64,000 nt of DNA from Homalodisca vitripennis (Eukaryota > Arthropoda > Insecta > Hemiptera > Cicadellidae). The notes under the pieces were generated by a model. The model had not been told where the DNA came from and made no database searches. It saw nothing but the letters and a program-made list of their open reading frames with translations. Location of the stretch: NCBI RefSeq assembly GCF_021130785.1, contig NC_060212.1:143350001-143414000 (forward strand). The letters are read 5' to 3'. Position numbers and translations under genes: made by a program. This document shows, piece by piece, positions 35,001-46,919 of this stretch (positions within the stretch are counted from its first letter, which is position 1; each line of letters starts with the position of its first letter).

Positions 35001-37017
35001 TGATGTTATTCAAAATTTAGTAAAACCTTTATAAAATTGCTGGTCATCACCAGACAGAGATTACTTACATTGTACATAAAATGGTTTACTTGGTGTTGTA
35101 AGTAGTTCTATAAGCAATACTTGCACAATCCCATTTATGTATAGGCGGTTTACTCTCAGGGGTCTTATTTTTCAGAGACAGTAAAAATATTCGGAGCGCC
35201 AAAATTGTCAGATGACATTTTCCACCCAGTTATGTTTACCCATTGGTCACCTCTTTTGTGCAGGAAGTTAAGTGTAATATCACAATAATTGCTCTTTCCA
35301 AGCTCTCTACAATACAGAAGACGACCTAGATAATAAGTTTTTTAAAGGATGAAATCTCTGATCTTTAGTTATTATTTACAGTTTGACTTCATTCATTCAC
35401 AAGATACAATGAGAGGTTTGTTTTGATGGAGCTATTTAGGGATTGATCAGAAAAATTTATGGCCTGCATATTAAGAATGCTTGATTTTTCTCTGAAAATT
35501 GATTGCAATTTCAAACTAAATTTCTAACCTCAATTATGAAGGAACATCTGAACCACTGATAATGTTTATGATGTGGTACATGTTTTGACAGGGATGGCCC
35601 AGCACTGCAGGGCAACTCACCCAGGTTTGATATTCAGGTGGCTGCCCAGTTTGAGGACCACATCTGCACGGTGTGGCGCGTCTGCTGGAATGTCACCGGC
35701 ACCATCCTGGCATCCTCCGGTGATGACGGCTGCGTTCGCCTTTGGAAGTGTGAGTAATTTTTTGTTATCGATCAAACTAACAATGCTTAACATTTGTGTG
35801 CAACACATAACTTATTTGTCATACAGTTTAAAATAATGAAGATTTTTAGATCTGATGATGATCTTATCTTCAATTATTGAACACGCTCTTAACATTGGAC
35901 AATTTTTAAAATACTTTGTCAATTTAATTAACTTATTTGTCTCAGCAATTATGATACATAAATATCAATGTTACTTGTCTCAAAAGATATAATAATCAAC
36001 TATAAAATATTTTTGGACTTGTTGACAAGTTCTGTAATAATTGTCTATAATTAGTTCCATGATTTTATAATTATCATAGTTATCCATTAACATTTGTCTT
36101 GCTGTTAAAAAATTCATATAGTTATTTTGCATCATTGTGCTAGGTGAGAATGTCAAGGAATTAAGTTATCAATTTTGATGACAATATTATTGGTGCAGAG
36201 TAAGAATTAGGCCCAGTATTTATCAGGATAATCTTATAATTTTGTGTTGGAGTTGTCTTTTAGAAAGTGAAAACATTCCACGATCTTCATAATAAAGAAG
36301 GTTGAAGTGATTATGAAATTCAGTGGTTGTAGGGATATAGCTTTTGGATGTGTTGTTTCTGTTGTCCTACTGTTATTTTTACCCAAAAATGGAGTCGTGC
36401 TTACGGGAAAAAAAAACTGGGTGCATGCTTAGAGAACAATACCCAAGTTAAATGGCTGAAAATGACAGAGATGGATGAAGACAATAGGCTAATGTATGTG
36501 TAAAATGACTTGACAATGCCACCTTCACGGTCCCTCATTCCCATACACAACACCACACTCGATTCGTGCTCAACTCTTACCTGTAAAGTACGCGTACTTC
36601 GAGTTGTGCAGTTGTATTGGTGCTTTAAGACTAATATTGATATAGTTCAATTTTATTTTTCGAAAGTCAAATCCAAACTATTGATAACTCAGATTTTATT
36701 ATGACATCCAAATTATTAACACTCTAATGCATTTAGCTTGGTCGTGTACGATAATAAAATGTTACGATGCTAATAGATTGAGTACAAAATCGGCTGGTTA
36801 TAATTTTCTGTTCTTGTATGTCACAGGCAACCACATGAACAACTGGAAGTGTGTCTCAGTACTGAAGGGAGATGGAACACAGGCCCCTGGGACGGAGCTG
36901 CCACCCCCCACCCCTGGCACCATCGCCACTCCTCATCCCCTTCCCCAGCTCAACTCAAACACCAGGTATTTCAAGCTGGGGACCATCAGTCATCCTAACC
37001 AGGTTCCCTGGCATTGA
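22961..37017 (+). CDS. SEH1: SEH1 nucleoporin / GATOR2 WD40 protein, complete six-exon gene
   Basis: Exons 22961-23074, 28196-28352, 30922-31183, 31855-32088, 35592-35749 and 36827-37017 join in phase into 1116 nt: 371 codons plus TGA. The product is a WD40 beta-propeller of the Nup107-160 (Y) nuclear pore subcomplex and of GATOR2, which regulates TORC1. Diagnostic blocks are [88 protein letters not shown] and [14 protein letters not shown]. The C-terminal tail is Pro/Thr-rich and ends HPNQVPWH; the length is close to the usual 360-420. All splice sites are GT-AG and no lesions are seen. Intron 1 (5.1 kb), intron 2 and intron 4 are stuffed with transposons. The gene diverges from AMACR. Confidence 0.96.
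23793..24445. mobile_element. Merlin element, complete 653-bp copy (copy B)
   Basis: Perfect inverted ends GGGTAGGGTCCAATAAGCGG plus ACCCGG. It carries an intact short minus-strand ORF for the N-terminal zinc ribbon of an IS1016/ISXO2-type transposase but no DDE domain. It is inserted into copy A. Confidence 0.8.
24052..24234 (-). CDS. Merlin transposase N-terminal zinc-ribbon ORF (60 aa)
   Basis: It reads [36 protein letters not shown] and [16 protein letters not shown]. The CxxCG..FRC spacing fits the zinc ribbon that precedes the ISXO2-like DDE domain in Merlin transposases. The related copies at 17570-17989 and 23383-23790 keep the same segment with lesions and end at the same point (VVF). 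The downstream exon(s) of the transposase are absent, so it cannot act alone. Confidence 0.55.
   Translation of the reverse strand: MAVNLRKLHEIALKDDKTCFLWLQDVGLVPKNPLCDICGKVTNVTVRGANMVVFRCKKRR
24569..26443 (+). mobile_element. hAT-family transposon nested in the Merlin copy
   Basis: The termini GACTTGCCATA and TATGGCAAGCC are inverted (11 bp, one mismatch). TATGATTAAGTA occurs on both sides (24557-24568 and 26444-26455), while the uninterrupted Merlin copy has it once, so the element duplicated 12 bases of target. Both ends also carry CGTCCCGG.TTGGCCGG in the same direction. It contains a broken hAT transposase. Confidence 0.85.
24830..26149 (+). pseudogene. hAT transposase pseudogene
   Basis: Frames in order: [27 protein letters not shown] (first catalytic Asp) with a one-base shift near 24935, [50 protein letters not shown], then after stops the C-terminal dimerisation region [39 protein letters not shown] (to 26149). 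The BED finger is missing. This is a typical hAT layout with at least two lesions (24935 and 25691). Confidence 0.82.
27163..27737. mobile_element. Merlin-type MITE (copy C)
   Basis: Inverted ends GGGTAGATTACGATAAGTGG and CGGATCTGCTTATCATACTC..GCCC, with a perfect 8-bp target duplication ACTATTAC (27155-27162 and 27738-27745). The interior is AT-rich and noncoding; an internal inverted repeat CAATCATCGATAC lies near 27670-27710. It lies in SEH1 intron 1. Confidence 0.83.
28196..28352 (+). CDS. SEH1: SEH1 coding exon 2
   Basis: The acceptor is TTTTTTCAG and the donor GTAATT. It encodes [10 protein letters not shown], then [16 protein letters not shown] and [13 protein letters not shown], which is very strongly conserved in SEH1. 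Confidence 0.95.
28690..30575 (-). pseudogene. LINE reverse transcriptase split by a TTAA element
   Basis: The upstream half (about 30575-30379) reads [29 protein letters not shown]. The downstream half (29206-28800) reads [63 protein letters not shown]. These are adjacent motifs of one RT domain, now separated by the 1172-bp element at 29207-30378. Stops show decay. It lies in SEH1 intron 2, antisense. Confidence 0.75.
29207..30378. mobile_element. non-autonomous TTAA (piggyBac-type) element inside a LINE
   Basis: The ends TTAACACTTAAAGCGC and GCGCTTTAAGGGTTAA are inverted and both carry TTAA. Near the right end GCGCTTACAGCG occurs twice (30311-30360). There is no transposase. The surrounding LINE frame resumes on the other side, which proves insertion. 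Confidence 0.78.
30922..31183 (+). CDS. SEH1: SEH1 coding exon 3
   Basis: The acceptor is TTTTGTGAAG and the donor GTAAAA. It encodes [51 protein letters not shown] and [10 protein letters not shown]. Confidence 0.95.
31855..32088 (+). CDS. SEH1: SEH1 coding exon 4
   Basis: The acceptor is ATGTGTAG and the donor GTGAGT. It encodes [41 protein letters not shown] and [12 protein letters not shown]. Confidence 0.94.
32234..32729. mobile_element. small TTAA (piggyBac-type) element in SEH1 intron 4
   Basis: Left end TTAACCCTTTCCATGC and right end GCATATGAAGGGTTAA form imperfect inverted termini with TTAA on both sides, 496 bp apart. Noncoding. Confidence 0.6.
32885..34201 (-). mobile_element. 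mariner element, full length, decayed
   Basis: Perfect 30-bp inverted ends starting CGAGGGCGGTTCAGAAAGTA, flanked by TA duplications (32883-32884 and 34202-34203). At 1317 bp it is the usual mariner size. It lies in SEH1 intron 4, antisense. Confidence 0.92.
32981..34038 (-). pseudogene. mariner transposase (DD34D) pseudogene
   Basis: Reads [37 protein letters not shown], then an in-frame TAA after TNVHD near 33847, [12 protein letters not shown] (Asp 1), [24 protein letters not shown] (Asp 2), a frameshift near 33230, [16 protein letters not shown] (Asp 3) and a normal C-terminus ending NNFGNYVEK. Length about 352 codons as in the family; all three Asp codons remain but the frame is broken at least twice. 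Confidence 0.88.
34860..34951 (+). repeat. possible retroelement 3' tail
   Basis: AATAAAGTTTCTTTCTTTC, then a run of A, resembles the 3' end of a LINE or processed transcript in plus orientation. No coding part was recognised upstream. Confidence 0.25.
35592..35749 (+). CDS. SEH1: SEH1 coding exon 5
   Basis: The acceptor is TTTTGACAG and the donor GTGAGT. It encodes [35 protein letters not shown] and CVRLWK. The last base T pairs with GC of exon 6 to make Cys. Confidence 0.95.
36827..37017 (+). CDS. SEH1: SEH1 coding exon 6 (terminal)
   Basis: The acceptor is TGTCACAG. It encodes [16 protein letters not shown], then a Pro/Thr-rich tail ending HPNQVPWH and TGA at 37015-37017. Human SEH1 has a similar MDNWKC..LKGNG segment here. 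Confidence 0.94.
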
Positions 37018-39017
37018 CGGGATGATGTCCTTTACACTATAGTACAACATAATAGTCTTGGCTAGGATCACCTTGTTACAGTTATAAGGAATAGCATTTG
37101 TGTTCTTGTGCAAGACATTGGTTTTGTGTACTTCATTTCTGAGTGCCAATTGATCTTGTTTTCTGGTGCTAACAGCGACTCCATGTAGAATTTTTATTCT
37201 GGAAGATGAATTTTTAAAATTATATTCTGTAATCTTTCAAAACGTGGTTTATTAGTGTTTTATAGATGTCAAACCTGTTTTTGAGCAGTTTTTACAAGTA
37301 GGTTACCAATGTGTATTGTGAACGTATTCTAAAGCATTTAAGAAAAAGTAAGTTTTTATTGTTTAAATTATAGTTTGCTTAGCAGATTTCCATTTTGTCA
37401 TGCAACATGTTAAAATGGCATTGGGTCCTCTTTGTTTTTATCAGTTACATAAAATATTTTCCAAAGAATAAAAAAATTATAAGTTGTAAAATTAAAAAGT
37501 TATTTTTATACATTTCTATTTCTAGGTTATTTAGTATTTTTTTTTATTAATTCAGTTTTTTCAATTAAAACTTAATATTTTAACTTATTCATTTTTTCCC
37601 TAAAGTCTTTAATCAAATGTAATACCTTTTCGACCTATATTTTTAGGACCAGCATAACAATGTGCTGTGAATTTTTTTATAAGAACATTTTATAATGTGT
37701 AATTACCCCTAGAATTTAACTGTGAAATTTTGCAATTATGATGTTTGTTAATTATTTGTGCCATGTTGTGCATGTTGTTATGTTAAGGGATTCTTAATGT
37801 CATGCTATATGTGAGTTACCAAATTCTATGTAATTTAAATAAAACCAGTGATTTTATAGTCTATAAGTTCGTTTATAATTTTGGTGTTGAAGAACTAGTT
37901 ATTGATCATGAATTGCTTGCGAGAGTTTTAATTTTTAAAGTTTCTAGACAATAATAATGCTGTAAGACATTATATTTTTATATTATAGTATATAGCCATG
38001 TTTTAGTAAATGTAATGATTAAATAATTGTTAAAATATAGATTAAGGGTTATTAAATTTAGTAGCATTTAGTCCTCACTCAAAGTAGTAATGACTGACAT
38101 ACATGGTAACTAAAAAAAAAATTATCAAGCCAATAAATCTACTAGCACTTTTGAAAACAGCTACTTTTAATATTGGTTAGTATAATCCATTGTATGAGCA
38201 CATTTGTTACGGCCAACTGTTTAAATGGTCACAACACCAAGTTTGCAACATACTTTGTTGTGTTGCAACGTATAGACACATTTCTGAAATATTTCAAGTT
38301 TTTTGTTGGTAGAGTGGCACTTGTTTTCCTGAACAGTCAGTTTGTAATCGAGATACACACAGTCACAACATAAAAATAACTAAGATGGTGGTCACTCTGC
38401 ATTTCCTCTCAAAGTGCTCCCCTATTCTAGTGATATTTAGTAATTAAACCAACCCATATACTTACTGAACCAATCACCATTCAAGCGTAACACATGCAAG
38501 TTGAATTTGAACCAAAATATTTGAGAATTACAAAACTGAAGGAGAGAAGATAAATGCTAGAAGTGGTTACATAAGCAGATACCGCACAGACACCTAAGCA
38601 CCAATTATAAGCATTAGGCCTATAACTCTAAATATCTTCAAAAGTGACAAATTTATCACAATATTATTTGTAACAAAATTCTAATGAAAGCATATCTTAT
38701 AAATAAAAATGAATTGCAAAGTGTGTTTTAAGTGCTAATCTCAAAAACAGCTAGACCAATTTGGTTAATTCTTTTCGTAAAATATTTGTTGAAATCCGAG
38801 GAAAGTTTATATGAAGAGAAAGGTTACAAAAGTTACCTGAAATATTATGGAATTAAAAAGATGGTAATATTTATGTATCGTAATCCAAATTGAACTAACA
38901 TTAAAGAGCTGTTGACACTTTCAACTAAAGTTCAACAAAGTAGCTTAACAATCTTTTTGTAATTTAAATTTTATAAAATATTAAATGTAGGCCAAAAATG
39001 TTTGATCAGTAGTGTAA
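37018..39017. other. SEH1 3'UTR and downstream AT-rich DNA
   Basis: Low-complexity AT-rich sequence with two AATAAA candidates listed separately; no other gene recognised. Confidence 0.4.
37467..37843 (+). terminator. SEH1: candidate SEH1 polyadenylation signals
   Basis: AATAAA hexamers lie at 37467-37472 and 37838-37843, 450 and 820 bases after the SEH1 stop, in AT-rich 3'UTR-like sequence. Which one is used cannot be told from sequence alone. Confidence 0.35.
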
Positions 39018-40600
39018 TGCAGATCAAATCAAATCTGTTTTATTGCTGAGACAATAATACATCGTATGGCAAACGTCAATTAATAATAATATCCTAAAAT
39101 TTCAGTCATTCATACTATAATACACATACAAACACACAATGTTTAAAGTTACACCTCTTTCATTCATCGCCAATGCAACCCACTTCGAACAGCGGTGTCA
39201 TTCTTCAAATTGGGCGGCCTCCCAGTTGAAAGCCAAAAACTCACCTGCATTATAAAACGCTTGAGACATCAAGAAGCGTTTTAGGCGAGTCTTAAACGCC
39301 TTTGGCGTTGGAGCATCTTTGATTGGATTGGACAGTCTGTTGAGGAATTGAACACCCGCTTGTGAAGGCAGGCGTTCATAAACCACCGTTCTGTGTCTAC
39401 CAGTTCGGTAGTTTGCTCTGCCACGTGTCTCATACATGTGTATGTCTTGTCCTCTGGTTAAGGTACATTTATTCACACAAAACATAGTTGTTTCCAGTAT
39501 GTAGAGACATGGCAGAGTCAACAGCTGCAATTTCTTGAAAACTTGCCTGCACAACTGTCTGAATTTGATTTTTGCGATGATTCGAATTGCTTTTTTTTTG
39601 GTCTGAAAACTCTTTGGAACTGAGTGTTAGCGCAAGCTCCCCAAAGGATCACTCCATAGGCCAGGTGGGGGTATATCAAGCCATAATATGCCGTAATCAG
39701 TACCTGACTCGGGCAGTATTTTGCTAAAGACCTCAGAACAAAGATGCCTGAGCAGATTTTGGCGCAAACATGATCAATGTGCACATTCCATGTCACATCG
39801 ATCAATGTACATTCCAAGGAATTTTGAAGAGTAGACTTCGTCCAGTGTGGAGTCAGCCATCAAGATGGCAGATAACACTGACATGCACTTAAAGAAAAAT
39901 TTAAAACACCAATCAGTCAACCATCAGTCGAGATTAGGCCGCTTTGGTATTGACCAGTTGTTGATATCAACAAAATGTTCCAAAACTTCGCTTGATCTTA
40001 CATTGAAAAAAAGAGTCGTATCACTGCAAACTGCACTGTTCTTCCATGCAGAAGCGATGATTCTATGTCGTTGTAATAAACCAATGCGGACCCCTGGGGA
40101 CTCCATATCTAAGATCTATTGGTTTTGGATGAAGTTTGATATCTGGCATGAACTGTGGCAATAATAACGAAAGGCACGCCTTGAATGCCGTGGGACTCAA
40201 GTTTGTCGAGCAGTATATTGTGGTCAACGCCAGTCGAATGCTTTTAGATCCAGGAACACACTCATTGTGTGGTTCCGACATTCAATCCCCTCTACAATCA
40301 TATCGACAAGAGCAACGACTGCGTCGGTTGTCGATTTACCCTTTCTGAACCCAAACTGTTCATTGTGAGACCTGATTGTATTTTCCAAAAAGTGAAGTTT
40401 ACTTTTAAAAATGTTGCTGAATTGGCAAAATTGAGACAGGCCGGTAGTTTTGTATTAAGTGCATCGTCTTTCTTTAAAATTGGAACAACTTTTGCAATTT
40501 TGACGACAGAGGGGAACACTCCTGTTTTGGAATGAATAATTTACTAATTCAGTTAAGGGTCTCACTAAATGCTTGCATATATAGCAAAGACAAAGATAAT
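39018..40600 (-). pseudogene. CR1/jockey-like LINE, decayed reverse transcriptase
   Basis: Minus-strand blocks in order: ELVNYSFQNRSVP, VVKIAKVVPILKKDDA (RT start), GVDHNILLDKLESHGIQGVP, WNVHIDHVCAKICSGIFVLR, QVLITAYYGLIYPHLAYGVI, and the C-terminal ETRGRANYRTGRHRTVVYE with RLPSQAGVQFLNRLSNPIK (39554..39198). The 3' tail has AATAAAACAG followed by ATTTGATTTGATC. Many frameshifts; the YADD box is not readable. Confidence 0.78.
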
Positions 40601-40811
40601 ATTTAACTTCTACTACAGATTGCGCCAAAACTGTGAAATGAACACTAACCTGCCTCAACGATCATTCTTCCCAAACTACAGTCAGAAAAACAACAAGACT
40701 TCTATAATGCAAAACGTTATAAAGGATTATTTTGAAATGTTGCACAAGCTTAATGAGGATTTCCCCCTTATACCGGATATAAGTAGAATTTCTCTGTAAA
40801 CCGTATTATTA

Positions 40812-41290
40812 GGCTTCGCAGTTCTACATATGTATGTATATTTTCCTCTTCGTCATAACAAGGCAAACCCAACTATGGGTCTGGAAATATCTTAGACCGA
40901 AAGTAGATTACAAGGGCCAGAAGTAGATTCCTGAGAGTTACATATGTATTGTAGATCGGGGCAATAAGAACCAACCAAAACAACTATGGCACCGTAACTT
41001 AATTCAAATGTCCGGAAATAGATATTTTTTAATCGAATTAGGCTTCTTAGTCCTAACTATGTAAATATTTTTTCTTCATTAAGATAAGAAAGCAAACACT
41101 ACTGTGGCAATGGAAATATCTTAGACCTGATGTATATGAAAAGAGTTGGAAGTAAACGCTTTGTGACTGAAGTAGGTTTCCGAGATTAGCTATTTGTATT
41201 TTTTGTTCAGGGCAACAAGGCAGACACAGCTATGGTGGCAGAAATATAATTAATTTGAACGAAAAATACTCCTACACATGCAAAACGTGA
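40812..41290. repeat. diverged tandem repeat, about four units of 110-140 bp
   Basis: Recurring landmarks in order in each unit: TTCYKAGAGTTA..TATGTA, a CAA(C/T)AAGRMA block, AACTATGG, GGAAATATCTTAGACC, then GGAAGTA. Units start near 40812, 40932, 41042 and 41186. No coding potential. Confidence 0.5.
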
Positions 41291-41891
41291 CATAAGTGTC
41301 AGGTTAAACTGTGATCTTCTTAACCATGATATCTAATGTGTACCTACTTTAGTTTGAAAATTGTTACAGGACTCCATCATAACCATTTTTACTAAAGTAA
41401 TATTATAAGTACTTGAAAATTTCGTGTGAAGCCGGGTTACAGCTACTAGAGAATGATTATATTCTACTATACACCTTTCTAGACTAACACTGAATTGACA
41501 AGTATTGAACATTATTATTTCTATCAGGTTCTGGGATTGCTGATTAAATCTTATTATATTATATATTTACAGCCTGAAGCAATCTATTAAATAACTATGC
41601 GTGACGCATTTTGCATGATTACTGCATTGACGTTTACACACACGCAATGTGTAGGTCTACACGCACAAACAAAAAATAAATAAATTAAAATTTTGTCTAG
41701 GCGGTTCATCAAGATTAAAAAAGCAAAAAAAAAAAAATGTGGAGGAAGACATAAAACAACGCCCGAATTCACAATGCACGATGCTTTAGAGCTCATTTCA
41801 TGAAATTCAACATCAACAAAATACGTGTTTGACAGTGATGGTATTAAGACGGACCAAAACATCATCATAACCACTGAAGCCAAACTAGGCG

Positions 41892-42100
41892 GAAAAAACT
41901 GAATCACCACTCATTGACTATTACTGAAGTTGATTGACATAAAGAACCTGACCCTTGGAACCAGTCAAACCAGAAGTAAAAAAAACTGAAATTCCACCCT
42001 CTAGCTATTACCAAACAATATACAAAAACAGCTTAACCCCTGGAAACATTCAAACCAGAAGAAAAAACTGAATCTTCATCCCTTGACAAAGACTCACACC
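41892..42100. repeat. 85-bp tandem repeat, 2.3 units
   Basis: Units start near 41892, 41977 and 42061. Each begins GAAAAAACTGAA and ends CAAACCAGAAG; the middle contains CCTTGGAA or CCCTGGAAA. Confidence 0.65.
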
Positions 42101-45100
42101 ATAACAAAAATCCAAATAAGGGATGACTTTAAACAATCTGAACAAAGCTTGAAGAAATATGTCTTTAGTATGTCTCTTCAAACAGCAAAGTATCAAGCTA
42201 CCTGTAATGTTGATTCTAGTTCCAATCCATTATCATGCTCCCTCAAGGCTCATAATGGCCCACCCATGACTCCAAAATTACTAGGGAAAGATAAACATTT
42301 TGAAGACTTTTCACCAAAAATATAGAAAAAGTAGAAAAAGCTATCAGATTTTCATAGATTACACACAGTTACTGTCAGTTCAGGTTTACACTCTCCTTGT
42401 AGTACAGAAGCAGTCTGGATCAGAATGGTGATTGCATGTCTAATATAATTGACATTATGAATCATCTTTTAGAAAAAAATAAACCCGTATATAATTTTAA
42501 CAGAATACGAACTGTAGTTGGACACAGTCTGTTTTATTTTAAGATTAAAAACTCTTGAAAAAAGCCCTACAGGCTAAAACAAACTTTTTTAAAAAATATG
42601 GCTTTGTGGAAAATCATACCCATTTTAATGTGGTTTGCTAAGGGTTGAATACCAAGGTCTCGATCAAACAGCTAAAAAAATAGTTATAAAATCATTAGTA
42701 TAAAAACACAATATTGGATTATAGAAAATTTCGTAATTAACTGTTTGAAAATGTTATTTTATCATAGAAAGTATGTATTTTTTATTCCTAACACAGACTC
42801 ACTAAAGGTATCCAAAATGGAATGTAATTAAGTCAAATGAGATTTAAGTGCTTTTTTTAGCTATGAGTTCTCATAAATAAGTCAACAATGAACAGGTTTT
42901 ATTGACCTTTTCCCCTACTTTTCACTTGGTACCATTCTTTTGTTATCGTGTGAGAGGTTTTACTCTGAAATATTTTGTATACTACTGCTGTCACAGTTAT
43001 TACTTGAACTTTTAATTCTAGGAACTAACAGAATTGATAATTAGGATCAATCACATGCAGTTATTACACTCTAATCACAGATTGACTAAAAGATTATATT
43101 GAATTTAAATTATTGGTAAATATATAAACTCTGCTTTTAAAAAGCTTGAACTCAAGATTTTTAAACTTGAACTCAACTTGGCTTGAAGTCAAAAAGTCAG
43201 TTTCATTCTGTATGCATTGTTACAAAGATCTTTCCACTTAGATTGCCAGCAGTTTTGGAAAGTTGTTTAAATAGATCTTACAGATATTTAGTCTGGAAAA
43301 ATGTATTTGGTAAGTGAAACTGAATTATAAATCAGGTCTCATTAATAAAGAATGTATAATTTCCAACTAAGAAATTAGTAACTTAAACGTATTTGATATA
43401 TCTGTCTAGGAACGCACAATCATTCACTGCTATGCAAGTTAGTGTTGTTGGTAATCATTAGCACTAATTGTAAAAAAAACACAATTATTTGTAGAATGAT
43501 CAAAATCAAGGAAATTTGACTTGGAACTGGTTAGTGATTAGAATACAGTACATGAAATGCACTATCATACAAGGGTGGTGTGCAAAGAAATCTAGAAATC
43601 TCTTGAGCTCGTTCTGCATGTGAAAATAAACAAAATTTTAGAATTGCTTTGCTAGTAAGTTATGGTCAGTAAAAGATTTCACCTGGATTTTAGGTTCTAT
43701 GGAATAAGATCAAATTTAAATATTGGGTGTGCTATTTAAAAGGTAGTATTGTCTTATGATATTTGACTGGAAAAATCAATTAAAACAGGTCTAAAATTGC
43801 AGCTGATTTAGCTTCTAGCTCAACTTTTATTTAGAAAATTAGTCTAAAATATCGCAAGCATCTGTCGGAACAACATATTTTCTCATTTGGGGTACAGTAA
43901 GTTCTTTTGATTACAATTTGTTAAGATTATAAAACTTAATTTAAAACAAAATGCGTAACGGCGTTGTTAAATTGTAGAAATAAAGTGATTGCTTTTTCAC
44001 TGGGTCTATTTTACACACCATACAAAACTCATCATTGTACCACATCTACACCTTCTGCACATTTCGTTTTGCTAGTTCATTAGAAAGCCTGCAAGTGAAA
44101 TAAGCATGGAAATTATCTTATGTTTAGGTTTGGTGGCTCTCTGGATTTGGTTACCCATTGGTAGGTTAGCTGCCATCTCAGTTGGGATCGATTTGTCTGA
44201 AATGGGAATGGTTTTTATTACTTAGTTTGTGGATGTGGATAGTTAAATGAAATGTAGGTGGCTGAGTGTTGGGTGACAGGTTTGTCTTTGTTTTTATTTT
44301 TTACATCTTGTTGATGTGGGATGTGGGGCCTAAGTACTGATCAGAAGAGTGGTGAAGATTGTTTAAATTTATAGACAATAGACAAATGGACAATAGACAA
44401 ATATTTATTGTACAATACGTTTTCCGCTATCAGAATGTAATAAAAATCGGTACATAGTCAATGATTAAAAACTACATCACTAAACTTATTCTAAAACATT
44501 ACTTTTCATACATATAAAAAAATCACTTTTGATACGTTGATCTATAAAACATAAAAAAAACATTGATTGGCTTTTATAGGCCTTTTAAAAGCATTATTCC
44601 GTATGATTCAAATTAAACTGAAGTCACGAAACCAGAAATATAAAAATAAGACACTAACACACTGTTTGAACTGTACAATATTGTGTAATAAATATATAAT
44701 ATATTTATATGTGTACTGCAAATTTAACTAAGAATAGTTTTCATTTTCCAAGAATAAAAATGTTTTGTTTAAAAAACAAATTCCATGGTATGGGAGGACA
44801 TGAAGTCAGAGTGAAATCTTTGTCTGACCACAACTTATAGCACTGCATACTTTTTGGCCTGATGTTTATTTGCATTTTTTCATATTTAGGGTAAGATCAT
44901 AACATTTTTGCATTCCTTTGTATTGTTAATCTGAACCTGTATTTTAAACACCTTTTTACAAAATAAATTATTTAATAGCTGAGGAAAGTTAGTTTATAAA
45001 TATGTCAATGGAAGTGAAGAAGTTTTTAGTACAAGCCAAACTAAGTTAAAATGTATACTGTACTATTTGTATACTGTTGTTGAAATTTATGTACATTTTC

Positions 45101-46477
45101 TAATAAAATGTTTTTATCATCTGACGTTATTTTTTTAAATCCAACAGTCCTTTCCCTTTTGCATGTTTGTAAAAGTCTAATTTTAGTTGAAAATTTTCTA
45201 TAAATGTGATTAAAACGTTGTTTTACCTGATAAAATGGATAGAATAAATAGGTAAAATATTTTTTCATTATATTAGACAAAACTAGTATTAAAAAAATAA
45301 TGTCAGTTGATAAGTTAGGTGTTAGTCATTTATATCAATTGCAAATCTCCATTATAAACTCTTAAAATTAGGTATCTTCTACAAATAAAAGAAATGGTAC
45401 TTTGGAAACATGGAAAATTCTGTTGTATTTAAATATTCTTTAAATTTCTATTGTATTAGTATTAAAGCATATAATTTTTGTTATTATAATTATATATAGA
45501 TTTCTGCTAAAATCATCCATTCCTAATTCATTTATACTGTCAAAATTCATATAACTTTATCATTATATCAACTGACTATTTCATTCTTTGCTTACATTAT
45601 TAAATGTTTTTTTTTGGATTCAGTGTAAATGAGTGCAAGAAAATAAATTTAATTTAATAATAACAAGATGGACTACAGTAACATTTGTTGAAACTTAGTG
45701 ATAAGTAATCAGTTTAGAAGAACTGTATTAAAAAATTTTAATTGTATAGCTGTACATCTACAGGTTTAAAATTTGTGATTGTGGTAGAATTGACTACATT
45801 GAGGTAACAATATCTCATTCCAACACAATAATTGTAGTTGGTGTATGCTCTTCATTGTACATTTTCCTGAAGGCACATTGTACATTTGACAAGAAGTTCT
45901 GTTAATGATTTCCTCTAAAGCTGTGATGGAGTGTTCTCACAGGCTATGGTTTAGAATATCACTTGGCGGCTGGAAAGGGGGGAGGAGCATTGAGCCTATA
46001 AAAGTACTTCAACCATGGTTGCAAATCTTGGTTCAGGTATAATGTGTGAGATGATCCAACCAAACTAAAATGTAAATCATCATGTACAGTCCCACATAGA
46101 ATCGCTAGAATTCTTTCTAATATTTTGATAGTCCTCTATCAAGGGATTCCATTGTTTTGCAAGTTCTACATATATTGGTCTCAGTTTGTTTGAAAGTTAT
46201 CAATGAATAGAAATTGAAGTTTTAATTCATTATGATTTTCAGAAAATTTGATATCTGTAATAGCAGGTAAGAGAGTGTTATAATTTCACCGAAAGAAATA
46301 TGCAAGATAAAGGAGTCACACAGTAATTACCGGAGGGTAAATTAAAAAATGTAACCAAGCAGGTGGCCCAATGAAATAATTCCTTGTAGCTGGTCTTTCA
46401 CTTCCATAGTCTCCCAACAGTATCAGCTTCATCAACATATGCAAACCTGCAGATATAACAAAATAGAGTTACATATC
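42101..46477. other. long AT-rich region, no gene recognised
   Basis: Only a LINE-type tail (44372-44420) stands out. Short ORFs here lack coding signatures and recognisable domains. It may be intron of the gene ending at 57934, but no exon could be identified. Confidence 0.35.
44372..44420 (-). repeat. LINE-type 3' tail
   Basis: On the minus strand AATAAATATT is followed by tandem TTGTCTATTGTCCATTTGTC, as in the short-repeat tails of the CR1-like elements at 7270 and 39018. No ORF2 is recognisable. Confidence 0.4.
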
Positions 46478-46858
46478 CATACTAGCAGTAACCCACGGCT
46501 TCACACGCAATCTTCAAAATCAAAGGCCTTAGTTTTCTTAGGGAAAGCATTTATGATGTAATATGATGGAGCCCTACAATATTTGTGTACATTAGTAGAC
46601 ATCAGGTATATATTATTGTATTATCCATGTTTGAGAGACTCAAAATGTAAAAATATCAATTTTTGCACCATACAAACTTTTTTCTACTTTCTATGATTAA
46701 AATATTGATATGTCACAATTAGGAATCTGCCCTATTTCATAACAAAGCCGACCGTGAAAACTGTATCAAAATCCATTGAGTAGTTTAGAAAATATCAATG
46801 CACAAACAGACCAACAAAAAAAGCGACTTTAGACTTTAATTCATACTATGTATTGAAA
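46478..46858 (+). repeat. dispersed insect repeat (RTE/SINE-like 3' module)
   Basis: Starts ACTAGCAGTAACCCACGGCT (the usual core is a degenerate 'cccgcggcttcgc' block) and ends with CAAAATCCATTGAGTAGTTT, ACAAACAGACCAAC, a pattern common to short retroelements across insects. A related head lies at 20303-20360 (GAGGTTTCGCACGCAGTTTT). Confidence 0.45.
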
Positions 46859-46919
46859 CTTTATATTTTACTATCCCAGCAAAATGAAAATTAATTCTGT
46901 AATAAGAATCTCAGACCTA

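Noticed and set aside
42083..42325. 80-codon plus ORF after the 85-bp repeat
   Set aside because: No recognisable domain or splice context; it begins inside the tandem repeat.
45041..45280. 79-codon minus ORF
   Set aside because: Lys/Tyr/Phe/Ile-rich composition is what random AT-rich DNA gives; no domain.
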